The position numbers and the translations under genes are program-made. From Rhynchonema sp. JSB1_4 (Eukaryota; Nematoda; Chromadorea; Monhysterida; Xyalidae): DNA of 64,000 nucleotides. Below the pieces are notes generated by a model. It saw only the letters and a program-made list of their open reading frames with translations. It did no database searches and was not told where the DNA came from. Positions within the stretch are counted from its first letter, which is position 1. Every line of letters begins with the position of its first letter. The stretch covers positions 23,066 through 87,065 of the forward strand of contig JASAMV010007337.1 of assembly GCA_030248065.1 (NCBI GenBank). Reading direction: 5' to 3'. Below are positions 33,357 to 44,993 of the stretch, in pieces.

Positions 33357-33985
33357 TTGGGTTGTTTGGTCGTCGTGTGTTGTGGTGAACGCGGTCCTCG
33401 AGCTGGCTGGTATCGGTTTTTGGTTTTTGCCTTGAGTTGAAAAGTAACGGAAATGATTTTGTACTATTTGGTTAGATCTGGTCCAAGTCCAGGGCGGCTC
33501 ATTGTGACAACCGATGTCTACGCCTGACAGGGTCCGTTTTATCACTGCCCATGATGTGGCCCAAAATTGTTCTGAATTCCAAACTTTACATATCGGGTGA
33601 TTTATTGTATCCGTGTGTGTGTGTGTGATCGCTATTCTTGCCGGTCTGATTCTCTATCGTCTCGCTACTTATTGCACAGGTCTAATTTCAGTCCCAATTC
33701 AGTTCAGTAGCCCCAGTCGAAAATGGTTGACAATTCTCTAGCCAAGCTTGGCTGATTTTCTCTCATGTCATGACTATCATGGGCCAAATATTATAAATAA
33801 AACGAGTCGGTTTGTTTTCGGTCGTATTTGTGTCAAAAAACAGTTTACGCTGTTTTCATATCTTGTGTCGGTATTTCTGTTGGTTTGGTTTATTGCTCTC
33901 AGTGACGCATAAAATCATGCACGAAAATTAGTGATAGAAGCAAAGTTACAAGATCGGGATAATGCATAATTTCCAGTTCTGTTAA
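33357..33985. other. PEX3 3' flank
   Basis: Contains a possible poly(A) signal (AATAAA, 33796) and a short GT run at 33613-33630. No gene seen. Confidence 0.5.
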
Positions 33986-35057
33986 AGCTGCTGGTCAACA
34001 ACCCATCGACCTCGCTTAATCTTGGGGGCAGTGCACATTAAGAAAGGTGGGATATCGTGTTACTCGACTCTGACTTGGAGAGTCGATTCGTTGCTTCCTG
34101 ATGTTTCACGGCCAGGTTGAAGTTTGCCCCTCAGTGAAAAAATGCAAAAGTTATGCCGGCTTCCCGTGGAAAGCACAATTTACGGCGACGTTTAAGAATT
34201 TCAGAAAATCAAGCACAAACATTTATTTCATCGGTATGATATACGGCTTTGCAGGAAACAGCTTGCATCCTAAATGAGAAAACATTTAGTTCCAAAAACC
34301 TGGTGTTTTTTGGTCACCGTTTTCTTCGTCGATAATTTTAAGCATCTGTGATTAACCAGCAAATGTGTTGATCGGACACAAAAATCCTCTAGTTACTGTC
34401 CACATATCCTGTGCTTTTGAGTTCTCTGCGCCCAACACAGCTAATACAATAATTCGGACAACATGCGCAAGTCGGTCATTATCAGCGCGCACGCTCAAAA
34501 ACAACGTGCAGATTCGAGCACTCAAAAATGTTTTGTCTTTTTTGGGGTCGCGCACGCCCATAATGACCGACTTGCGCATGTTGTCCGAATTATTGCGTTA
34601 GCTGTATTTGGTGCAAAGAACTCAAAAGCACAGGTTATGTACACAGTAATTAGAGGATTTTTGTGTCCGATCAACACATTTGCTGGTCAAACGCAGATGC
34701 TTAAAATTATCGGCGAAGAAAACGGTGACCAAAGCACACCAGGTTTTTGGAACTAAATGACTTCTCCTTCAGGATACAAACTGTTTCCTGCAAAGCTGTA
34801 TATAATACTGATGAAACAAACGTTGGTGCTTGATATTCTGAAATTATTAAACGTTGCCGCGAATTGTCCTTTCCACGGAAACCCGGCATAATTTTTGCAT
34901 TTTTTCATTGAGGGGCAAACTTCAACCCGGCCGTGAAACATCAGGAAGCAACCAATCGACTCCCCAAGTCAGGGTCGAGTAACACGATATTCCACCTTTG
35001 TTCAGGTGCACTGCCCCCCAAGATTAAACGAAGTCGATGGGTTGTTGACCAGCACCT
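33986..35057. mobile_element. 1.07-kb foldback element with TTAA target duplication
   Basis: TTAA at 33982-33985 and 35058-35061 flank inverted ends AG(C/G)TGCTGGTCAACAACCC. The arms run inward for about 500 bp each with few differences and meet near 34510, so almost the whole element is one palindrome. TTAA duplication suggests piggyBac-type mobilisation (inference). The apparent ORFs are mirror images of each other and not genes. Confidence 0.85.
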
Positions 35058-35343
35058 TTAACATGTCCTGTGATCTGTCCTGATGTCCGTGATTTTTCTC
35101 TCTCCTTGGCGCTTTTTGTAGCTTTTATTTGCTGTGGTTTTGTTACAACCAGTGTTGTAACTATTTTCATTTCGGTATTTCTGTCGTATGAATCGTGTTT
35201 GCCTCGAGTGGTCATGATAATTTTCGCTTTTCAAATTCGTGGTGAGCTCATTATTCTTCAAAGCGATCGTTGTGGTCTCTGATTCGCTGCCACTTCCATG
35301 TCAACAAAAAGCTAAAGAATATTTCAGCTAATCGCTTCGATCC

Positions 35344-37731
35344 ATGGAATTGAGTGTGCGTTTGCTGTCGTGCACCCAGTTAGATGACGCATGCACGTGT
35401 GCTGTGCTGCTGCCACACACAAGTGAACACAATGTCACCAAACATGTCGCTGTGGTGGGCACTATGAAAGGTGGGCTAAACTTGAGTCGCTGGAATTACT
35501 GTTATTCTTGTCTGCAGCGTAGTGGCAGGCAAATGGTTGTAAGGTACCCTGGGGGGATGGATCCAGATGGTGCAAGATGTCTCTACTCGACCTCCAAAAG
35601 GCTGCAAGGTACCCCTAGGCCACTATACTTTGTCTCGTTGCGATACACGCAACATTTTCGTGTGCGTTGATTGGCTCATGCGCGACCAACAGCCAATCAG
35701 CGCGTCAGAAAATGTTGCGTGTATCCCAACGAGACAAAGTATAAAGTGGCCTAAGATCCAAAAAAGTTTTGCATACGCAAAATTGGTATTTTTGCATTTT
35801 AGCCGAAAATTTGCCTGAAATGGCTATTATATGGAGGGCGCGCGATTTTTGGGCACCTGCCCTTCCCCCGTCCCATCCTACAAGGTTGGGAGGTATAGTC
35901 CAACAACAGCTAATGCAGAATTTATGTCCACTGCGTTGCCTGATCCGCCAAGCACATAACACGTGATGCAACATTATAAACACACCCACACAGCCAGCCA
36001 ACACACACAAGCTGACTGCCAGTCTGTGCTTGTAATGTTGCATCACGCGTTATGTGCTTGGCGGATCAGGCAACGCAGTGGACATAAATTCTGCATTAGC
36101 TGTTGTTGGACTATACCTATCCCTTGGGGGACCCCCAGCCACTTGACAGGTTATCTATACATGTCACTAAAAGACCGGCCAACGGTTTTCGGCCGTGCTG
36201 TGCACCAGGCCATCGTCGGCTCGTTCATATTCAGCGTGGCCACATAATCCACTTTCGATCCATACACCCAGGTGGCCTGTACGTGTTTGTGATCGCCAGC
36301 GATGTTTCACCGACAATGCATTGTGTGCACAGCAGTGCGATCACGGATGGCGGGGGCGACTGTGCTGCGGTGACGACCATCGTGTTGGGTGATGTGTTCA
36401 ATGACACTGAACCACTCAGACATGCCGACAATGCTGTGGTCAGCGCGATAGGTGCGTACGATGGTTTTTCTTGGAGCTCTTATCCAATTTATATAAGCAT
36501 AATTACGTTTTGTCACGTTTCTACGTGTTTGTATTGTCTTGCTGGGGCGAATGAATGAAGGAACATGGTAGAATGTCGTGATTTATAGCTGGTATTAAAC
36601 GCTAATGGGATCAGTTTTGTCTTGGTCCATGGCTTCTTTCTATTTACATAGGTCGGATTCAGGATCTTTTGTGATTTTATATTACCATGATTTTCCAATG
36701 TGAAATTTGTGTGTTGAACGTTTGGAGACAACCCTTGGGCTGGTCAAAATAGACGGCACCAGTGAATGAATCCTGAATGATCTTTCTTCAAAAGAGCAGC
36801 GAGAGTGCATCTGAAATTCTCTGTTCAGATCAGGCTTGAAATTCGAAGTTTCTGGATAAGTTGAGCTGCACTATTTCTCTCCAAGTAGCAATCCGCCGAA
36901 GTCACCTTGCAGCCAGCAACGGCATGCTGTACACGTACTTTGTGCACGCACACAGCGGCGCCACGCAGTTGTGTTTTCGTCAACGCATTATTTCCAACGT
37001 GTGCGCATCGTTTGTATCCGATATTGCGCATGACGGGTGCAAGCAGTTGTTCGTGTCGCTGTCGGGTTGGCTGTGCTATTTCCGTTGATTTCTTATTTGT
37101 TTGTGTTTGTTTTGGTAACCTGAATACCACACACAAGTGGCTGGCACGTGCGTGTGTTGCCTTCATCTTGGCCAACATCAATCAGCCGACCGTCTAATTT
37201 TGTACGCAACTTTTGGCCGACGCGAACATTGTGTCCGGGAATGGAGGGAACCGTAATTTGTGCCATGCAGCGTTCTCGTCTTAAACATGGATCTCTTCCA
37301 AGCTTAAAGGTTGTACGTGTTACGGTCAGAGGGGAGTCACGCACAACACCAACATTTTCGGTACCAATTGTGTTGTTCTTGCAGACCGTGTGCTGCGATC
37401 GTATCGTTTCACCACTGGCTCCTCGCCGTGTCTCATGCCTCAGGTGAGTTGCTTGCTGGACACGTGGACTGCATCATCTTTCTTCCTTCGATGTGCGAAT
37501 GTATTGACCTTTATATCTGAAACGTTGTGGTGAGTTAGTAGGACCGATTTGGACCGATCACCAAGTTTGTGATAACGGCAAAGTAACGCACGTTCACTCC
37601 GTAGGCCAAATGGGAAACGCCGGAGCAAATCACTGCGTTGGCGCACAGTGACTCGCCGTCGTACGGCACAGTGTTGTTGTCACAAATATCACCACATTTC
37701 GTGCGCCTGAGATGGCACCGAGCTAAAGAGG
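35344..37731 (+). CDS. ITFG2: ITFG2, KICSTOR subunit (3' part not resolved)
   Basis: ITFG2 is part of the lysosomal KICSTOR complex that recruits GATOR1 in amino-acid sensing (known for vertebrates). Exons 35344-35470, 36272-36451, 36913-37065, 37385-37443, 37605-37731, all phase-consistent. The product reads as FG-GAP beta-propeller blades: TKHVAVVGTMKGGLYVFVI, VTTIVLGDVFNDTEPL... (family: LGDVDNDT), NGMLYTYFV, CASFVSDIAHDGCKQLFVSL followed by SDRVLRSYRF (family: ISDIDGDGC and TDRVVRAFRW), and AKWETPEQITAL...VLLSQISPHFVRLRW. The Gly of VFNDT is changed relative to the canonical calcium loop. Downstream exons (possibly 37779 onward, 38303 onward) could not be joined with confidence. Intron 1 carries a large composite transposon. 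Donors include GTTGGC and GTTAGT. Confidence 0.75.
35515..36146. mobile_element. Composite hAT-like element with two hairpins in ITFG2 intron 1
   Basis: Left end CAGCGTAGTGGCAGGC resembles the CAGTGTGGTGGC family; right end ..CCCCCAGCCACTTGAC is weaker and no 8-bp duplication is clear. Two internal palindromes: 35630-35745 (TTTGTCTCGTTGCGATACAC arms) and 35904-36118 (CAACAACAGCTAATGCAGAA arms, including CGTTGCCTGATCCG shared with 26897-27076). Confidence 0.6.
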
Positions 37732-38302
37732 GTTAGTCATGGTGGTTGGTGATCTTATTTTCTGTTTTTTTTTTCAGGTCGTCTGGGGTATTTTGGCACC
37801 CTGATTGGATATTGGTATAATACAGTACTTGCTCTGTGACATGATAGGGCGGGACCCCGAATTCTCGATTACCATAGCGAATATTAGCTGGTGATCAGGA
37901 GGTTGACGTCAGGTCGGGGAACAAAATAGCGTTGTTGAACAATATCCACTAGGCATAGGGAGGGTTCCGCTATAAAGAATGTCACTGCAAAGACGGTATG
38001 CTGTATTTGAGCAGGCAAGGCACTCTTTAAAGATCAACTTACTTGTTTGAGAGTTTTCTTCCTTTAAACCATTAGCGATGACACCTGCTTTCAGCAAAAG
38101 TGTGTTCTCCATCCTCGTCTACCTCGAGTGTAACCTCAACCAGCCATCCATCTGGGCGGTACACGTTTTGGCACATGCGTTCCACAAACACTAGAAACTT
38201 TGTGCGTCACCCTGTTTGTAGTGAAGCCTTATATCTTGCTATTAAGCGGGTACACCTTCGTTCATAGTCGTCTAGTATTTATCAACGTGATGTTTCACAC
38301 AG

Positions 38303-40474
38303 GTGGCAGCAACGTCGATCCAAACACGCATCCATCCACCGATGGTCCGCCCCAGTCACTATCTATGGCAGCTGTTGGCCTGCCACTGGATGAACCGGCC
38401 ATTGCTGTCGAAACGTTGACGCATGAATTCAAAACGAGGTCTGCTTTGGGCAAATTGTGGATCGCTTCCACTTTTAGCTGAAAATATGCACAAAATGCTA
38501 GCGTATGTGGGCCAAGCCGGTATCACAATTGGTGATCGGATCGGTTCTGAAGATGGAACGTACATATCTTGGCTTATTTGTGACCTTTTGCGTCAAAAAT
38601 TACTGATCTGAATAATTTTTTATCGGTGTGAAAGGTTATTCATTCGCCGTATTGGAACGTCTTTATCGCCGGTCCTTATTATCAACTGAATCTAGATGTA
38701 TCCCTGACAAAAATTCAGGTGGTCATGCATGACCATGCTTGATGCCCCTTCATGGTTCGCTAGTTACTTCTTACTGCTGATCGACCGAAGATGCTGACAT
38801 TGTGTAACGCTTAACCACTTGCGTCAGTCTTTACGATTAGCACCAGCACTTTCCCCAGATACAACGTCAACGACGCGTGGGACTCGTGTGCGTTCCTACC
38901 ATGGGCGTGCAAATCCGTACGTTTCTACATGAATCTAGCCACCAAACTGTTCCTACATGAGCCCGGCTACCCCTACATTCAACTGATGTTACCCGATGGA
39001 TACCATGTTGCATATGTGAATCCACTGTCATTGGCTGTCAGCAGATTGCTAATGGTCTGTGACATGACTGGACATGCGTTGTTCTATTGGTTGGTTGGGC
39101 TGGGTGGGTGCCACGCAACTGGGTTGCTTTGACAAAATGGGTATCATTGATTGATTATTTGCCAACGTTCGGTTGTCGTGGTCTCATTGTTGACTGAAGA
39201 TGTCCGACAGATCTTCTGCGCATTTGATCGGGTTACGCCACAGATCGATTGGGCTCGTGGATACGGGTCGGCTTTTGCAACGAAACAGATGTTCGACCGT
39301 GTCAGGCTCGGTGTAGCATCGAGGGCACACGTTTTGTATGTTTGGGTCGATGCGATTGCGATGGGTATCATTCATTCATGTTCAGCAGCAGATAGTGTTG
39401 GCTGATAAGTTGATGATCGGAGGAGCCGTCTTGCTACCTCCCTTGGTCACATGACTACTTGTGCCATGGATGCATTGAGATTAAAAGTGCCACTGATCTC
39501 AATCAGTGTAAAGTTTTTTGTACACTGTGTGACTGTGTGCGTACAAGTTTCACGCTGGTCAAAGTACATGTCATTAGCAAATTTTTAAAACCCTTGCCAT
39601 GTATGTTTATTGGCCTCAACGTCGTGAATATTGTCAGGCTGGTTGGCAGTTTCAAGGACCACATTGAGAAGGCGGCCATTCATCCGATCGCACAGGCCGA
39701 ATTGACCCAGAATCTGGTACGTTATGTATTTGTGGATTTTTGTTACCTTTATGCCTTCCTGATCGTGACCACCTATGGTAGACTCCTCCAGTCCCCAAAT
39801 CGGCCATTAATTACCGTATTTCGACTTGTGTTGGGCTGCCTTGCCGAGTGCTCTGAGCACTGAGCAGTGTAGTTCCTGGGGAGGGGTCCCCCCTCGGGTA
39901 CGCTATCTCCCCCTCAGGTGGTACACTATCCCTTTGTCTCCCCATTTAGTACACTATCTCCCCCAATTTTTGCCTAAAATAGGCATTTTTAGGCCTAAAA
40001 TGGGCATTTTAGCCCTAAAATGTGTGATTTTTGGGTCAATGTTCTCAAAAGTCGCCAAAATACCCTTTTTATGAAGAATTTTTTTCCAAAAAAAGGGGCA
40101 AAAATAGGTCAAATTTTCTACCTCAAAAAGTAACTTTTTCCTGAATTTTGGTCTTCCCCCCTTCCCCCTGTCCGGGGTACGCTATCTCCCCCTCCGAAAA
40201 AAACGGAGGGTCCGCTATCTCCCCCTCCGGACCAGGAACTGCACTGGCTCTGAGAGATAGAGAGAGCAGCGCATTGTGATTTGTATGAATGTTGCAAGGG
40301 TTTTGTTGTGAAACCTTACGATCCGAAACTCCACTTCGTCTATTTTTATTTTCAGGTAACGTGCGAAGCGACGGTTGACATTCCTAACGCACGGATACAC
40401 GTGCTGGCTGCAACCACTGATCTCAATCTGTTGTTGTATGTGATTGACATTGACACGCTACTCAATATGACTTG
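38303..40474 (+). CDS. Unassigned exon cluster
   Basis: Several protein-like stretches with plausible splice sites: 38303-38440 (acceptor GTTTCACACAG; rich in Pro and Ser), 38861-39020 (after CCCCAG; NDAWDSCAFLPWACKSV and GYPYIQLMLPDGYHVAYVNP), about 39632-39717 (after TTGTCAG; GSFKDHIEKAAIHPIAQAEL, donor GTACGT) and 40356-40474 (after TTTTCAG; TCEATVDIPNARIHVLAATT, DLNLLLYVIDIDTLLNMT, stop TGA). The last two join in phase 0. A family A MITE sits in the intron between them. They may be the 3' half of ITFG2 or, more likely, a separate gene: the peptides do not resemble the ITFG2 C-terminus as I remember it, and look longin- or roadblock-like without a firm match. Confidence 0.35.
39187..39440 (-). 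pseudogene. LINE fragment, C-terminal zinc-knuckle region
   Basis: On the minus strand an open stretch reads ...DHQLISQHYLLLNMNDTHRN followed by CPRCYTEPDTVEHLFRC and ends TAA at about 39187. The CxxC...ETxEHLxxxC motif is typical of the C-terminus of Jockey/R1-type LINEs after RNase H. No reverse transcriptase is present next to it, so it is a 5'-truncated relic. Confidence 0.7.
39865..40246. mobile_element. hAT-like MITE, family A, copy 4
   Basis: CAGTGTAGTTCCTGG ... CCAGGAACTGCACTG; flanks GCACTGAG and GCTCTGAG match at 7 of 8 positions. 382 bp. Confidence 0.88.
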
Positions 40475-41208
40475 ATTGGATGTGAAACATCTCCTAATTT
40501 AATTTATTTTCAGTGGTGCATTAGTAATCCGAGGAGGGGAAGTACTCCAGAATAAATAGCCAGTTGTGAAATGAGTTTCAAAAAATGGCCCCCCACTAAA
40601 AATCATTCATTTTGCGAAATTTTTGCATAGTGCTTTCTGGGTTACATGTTGATGTTACTGTACCGTTGCATTTTTATGCATGTAGTCATTTTCGTTTGTT
40701 TTGTTGTCTCGATGGTGTTATGCAATTCAAGGCCATCTTTAATGACTTTGTCACCGAAAATGACGCATGAAGGTCATCTGTTAGAGCTCTATTTATTCAC
40801 AGTCACGTATTACAGATTATTTTGAATAAAATTTCCAAAATGATAAACAGTGTGCATTACAGTGATGAGGCTTCGTTTTTTTCTTCATTCTCCTGTGACC
40901 CTCACAGCGTCACGCTAGGTCATTCAGGGCCAAAGGTCCTATTCTGAACCTATTCAGGCTCTGCTACTTCCCCTCGCCATACGACGTTCAGATAGGTGCA
41001 TTGTTGAGGGTTTGTTTACGTAGGTGGTTACGGATTTGCATTTTCACAATGTAAAAAACCATGAGTGCAATGTGCGCTCGGCGAAAGTTTGTCATGGTCA
41101 TGCGTGGACGGCAGGTATGAGCATATTGCACGTTGGTTACCAACTGCGCAAAAAACAGGAAATTCAGCATCCAGCATGCACCTGAGCAGATGCCACTGTT
41201 GTTGTGAC
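40475..41208. other. No recognisable gene
   Basis: Follows the stop codon of the unassigned exon cluster. Short ORFs only. Confidence 0.4.
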
Positions 41209-41990
41209 CAGGGTTGGATTAAAAAATTTTTTTATTATCGAACTTTTTTTTTAAAAAAAAAACTTTTTAAAATTTTTTTTTAAAAATCACTTTTTTATAT
41301 TCCGGACCCCCAAAAAATTGGTTTCTAGAAAAATGAAATTTCTGAAATCATGTTACTTAGGTATGTTTTGAGGGACACTAAAGAGAACTTCTCCACTGAC
41401 TTGCATGTTTATGTCGATGACCTGCGATCTAGCCCATTTGGTCATAATTTGAGAACCCGCCCGAAGGTAACTCTGTGGGCATATATGACAAAGGGAAGAC
41501 CAACCTTCTGTTTGTGAATTTGGGGATAAATTTGAAGAGAGATAAAGAGTTACACCACACTCATGTTGTGTGACAAAAGCAACAAATGACAAATCCACAC
41601 AACTGCAAATAGGCGAGCAAAGTGGAGTCTGTCGATAGCTTACGTCGATTGCTCAATAACTGCACAGTATACGGTATGGGGTGTCCTATATTATACGTGC
41701 AGCGATTGTTGGGATGTCTGGGAACTGTATGAGTCCATTACAACGCCATTTTAAACTGAAATATAAGCGCCGCAGGCGATTTTTTGAGAATGATGAGCAA
41801 TAAAACGCATGAAAACATACATTTTTACCTTAAAAAAAGTGAGAAAATAACGAAAAAAAGGGGAAAAATAATAAAAAAAGTGGACTTACTTTTTAAAATT
41901 TTAAAATAAAAAAGTGGCCAACTTTTTTTTTTAAAAAAAAAATTTTTTTTTTACAAAAAAATTTTTACTTTTTTGTTTAATCCAACCCTG
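41209..41990. mobile_element. hAT-like element with CAGGGTTGG ends, copy 1
   Basis: Ends CAGGGTTGGATTAAA and TTTAATCCAACCCTG, perfect 8-bp duplication GTTGTGAC (41201-41208, 41991-41998). The sub-terminal 80 bp are extreme A/T homopolymer runs (TTTTTTTAAAAAAAA). 782 bp; the internal ORF is short and has no transposase motif. Same family at 59721-60478. Confidence 0.93.
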
Positions 41991-41998
41991 GTTGTGAC

Positions 41999-44413
41999 GT
42001 GGTACATTCTGATAAATAGCGGATTCGGGACTGTTATCAAATGGTTACGACTCTGGATTCGAAGTTATAGTATGTTTAGCTCGGCATGAGAGGGCTACTC
42101 AATTTATAAAATTCCGGATCCGATGTTCTGTTTCACTGCATGCATTTGCCGACTTGTGTTGTGTATGCGTGCATGCGTTGTTGCTTTGCGGTGACGACGC
42201 TCACTCACCTCACCCCATCGTTGAAGTGGGCACGCAATTGGCTGTCGCAGTTTGTGGCCTGAGCTTCAATCTGTCAAGTGTGTGGGTAGTTGGAGGAGTG
42301 TCAGGAACGGGGGAAAGCTAGTTTCTTCCTGCCTGGAACGGACGGTGCACCGGCTCATCGTCAGAATGCTGATCCACTAGCTGACTATCTCAAATCTCAC
42401 AACCTAATATCCGACGTATCTTTGACCAAAGCGCACCGGACCACGGAACTTAGAACAATCCTTGAATGCAAGCACAACAATGGCGACCATGCATAACACT
42501 TATACTGCGAGGCAACATCCGAGCACCAACACCAAAAATAATGATAACCATCCCGCCCACACAGTTACTCTTGAGTGGTGGAAATTGTTCATGTGTTGAG
42601 CCCACTCAAAAACCGGTTAATGTTCATCAGTGTTGATTTAGATGCTGAATTGCCACATACCCATTACATGTATGTGCATATGATGAGCTGCATGGTATTG
42701 AATGGGTTTACAAATAAAATTGTTATCTCCGTTTCGTTTTCTATGCTCATTTTTTTCGAAATTTCTGCGCGTGTTTTGCATCGGTGCGGGTGCGACGTCA
42801 TAATTCCACAAATTTCAGATTTTTTTGCTCAAAATGTTCCTGATCTCATCCGAGATTCTAAGCTGATGGACTATAAACTAGTACTGATGTATATCGTGAT
42901 GATTTATCGCTTCGATTGCTCATTGTTACATACTGAGCAACGAACAAAATATTTTGTTTGAGAAGCAAGAAGGTTCCCAGCCCCAGCCGTCCACTCATGC
43001 GTCAGCTATCACTATTCTTGTTTGAATCACCAACGGATCTTAGTGACTGTGTGTCTTCTTCTATTTACAGTTTCAGTTCCGTTTTATGCATTCGCAAAGC
43101 ATGTTCATGCAGGACTGTTGTGAAAAGCTTCTTTCAGTTGCATATGTCGTTGAAAAACTGGTTACTGAAAAGTATCTGTTTCGGAGCCACGGTATGCTTA
43201 TATGCTCGGTAATAATCAAATTTCGAACGTATACCTATATTGCTGTGGTTTCACGAGGCTTCAGTTATTTATTGGGCATAGTTTGATCCATCAGCTTTAC
43301 ACATTTTCTTATCGCTAAATTTCCAGCGATGACACATGGTTTATTTTTGCATAAAAAAATTATGTTGAAAAAAATCGAACAGATGTTGATGTTCATCATG
43401 TAAAATCTTGCTTATAACACTCGCTCACTCATCATTTTACCGGAGTTTTCCACAAGAGCGGATTTGGGTAAAAAGTTTTTTTTAAATCAACAAAAACGCA
43501 GGTCGATTGCTAATCCTATTAATGAATAACCCGATTAAAAAAACCTGCAGTTGTTATTGTTTTTCTACGACGGGCGTTACGCAAAATAATATTTTTGACT
43601 TTGCTCAGACGCATCAGCACCTCTTTTTTCTTGAAACGTTGAAACGGTGTTATATACACAGATATTACTACACAGCTCGTGCCGCGTCGGTGCTTGCTCC
43701 CAGTTCTAAAGTATTAGTCATTCAGTGTCCAGCCCAATTATGTAAGTTCGGACAATATTTCCCAAAAAAATACAAAAACTGACTGATACTGTATTTCTAG
43801 TCGCTCTGGTATACTGCATTCTGTGGCAAATTATTGGTGTATTTTTAACATTAAACAATAATTTTAGTTGAATGTTGTCCGATTTTCCAGCATCATTCTA
43901 ACATCACACTTGTGGTACTGACCAACAACCGCGCAAAAAAGCTTCAAAACAAACAGCATTATAAACTGGCACGCGCATTCACCCCTGGCATTTACTCTAC
44001 TTTCACTGGAACTCCTCCCCCAACACAAGTGCGTGTTGTTTTGTTTTGTATCGGACGTGTTGCTAAGGATGTCATCTGTCAGCTATGTGTACAGTATGTA
44101 TGACTCATAAACAACTAAACAATCCGTGAATATAAATTTCAGCTGGGCAGAACAAGATTTCCCGTTATAAAATTACAGCACGTTGCGCTGTGTTGAAAAC
44201 CAAAAATTACGATCGTATACTACATTTATAATCGGCTTCGGTGACTAAACCGACGCGATTACTCATCCTTCCGACCAAAAAATATCAAGACTTTTTTTTT
44301 AGTCACGCCCTGACTCTGCCATCACTTGTCTCATCTCATCCGCACTGGATATTGCTGTTTCCATCTGATCTCAAATTGACATTTCCGAAAAAAACAATAA
44401 ACTCGCCGAAAAC
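41999..44413. other. Region with exon-like ORFs, no gene resolved
   Basis: Open stretches near 42810-42890, 43070-43200 and 43893-44030 follow plausible acceptors (AAATTTCAG, TATTTACAG, TTTTCCAG) on the plus strand, but I could not chain them in phase or recognise a family. 42341-42365 carries an inverted copy of the dispersed GACGATGACCTG motif. Possible remnants of a degenerate gene. Confidence 0.3.
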
Positions 44414-44955
44414 ATGAAACTATCAACGAGTTCTATTTTGTTTGTTGTCCTGCTGCACGGTGTTGGCGCACGACCACGAATGGACGCGTTGTTTGTGGGC
44501 ACACATGAATCTGTCACCAGGACTGATGTGAGTTAGTTTTGATATTCGTTTGTAATTTCACAAAGGTTCGCATTGTACCACCCTCTTTGTTGTGACTCTA
44601 CAATCCCTTTGCATGGTGAATGTTTTTTATGATATTTTGTTGTGGTTCCCGCTTGCCATTTGCCGTAATGACCATTTGTTATGAATATTCTGCTGGTAGA
44701 ATAAAAAATGCCACGTCCCCCCGATTAAGTTACCACAAAGAGGGTAGACTGTGTTTACGTTGTTCATGGGGCTGGGGGATCACTGTTCATGGCTCATGCA
44801 CGTGAGATTTTAGCCGCCACAAGTTGAATAAAGTTGTGGGTCACTGTGTTAATTCGCTCCTGTTTCTTGTTGGTCAACCTTTTTTTAGCACTGTGCACTG
44901 GGTGTGCATGCACCCAACAAAAATCATACGGTCTGCTCTGAGATGGTGTGTGTTT

Positions 44956-44993
<38 letters not shown>

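Noticed and set aside
34352..34756. Pair of similar ORFs (MRKSVII...)
   Set aside because: They are the two arms of the 33986-35057 palindrome read on opposite strands.
37148..37260. Candidate ITFG2 exon (DRLILYATFGRREHC)
   Set aside because: The exon ending 37065 joins in phase straight to 37385 to give SDRVLRSYRF, the family motif; the candidate would break that.
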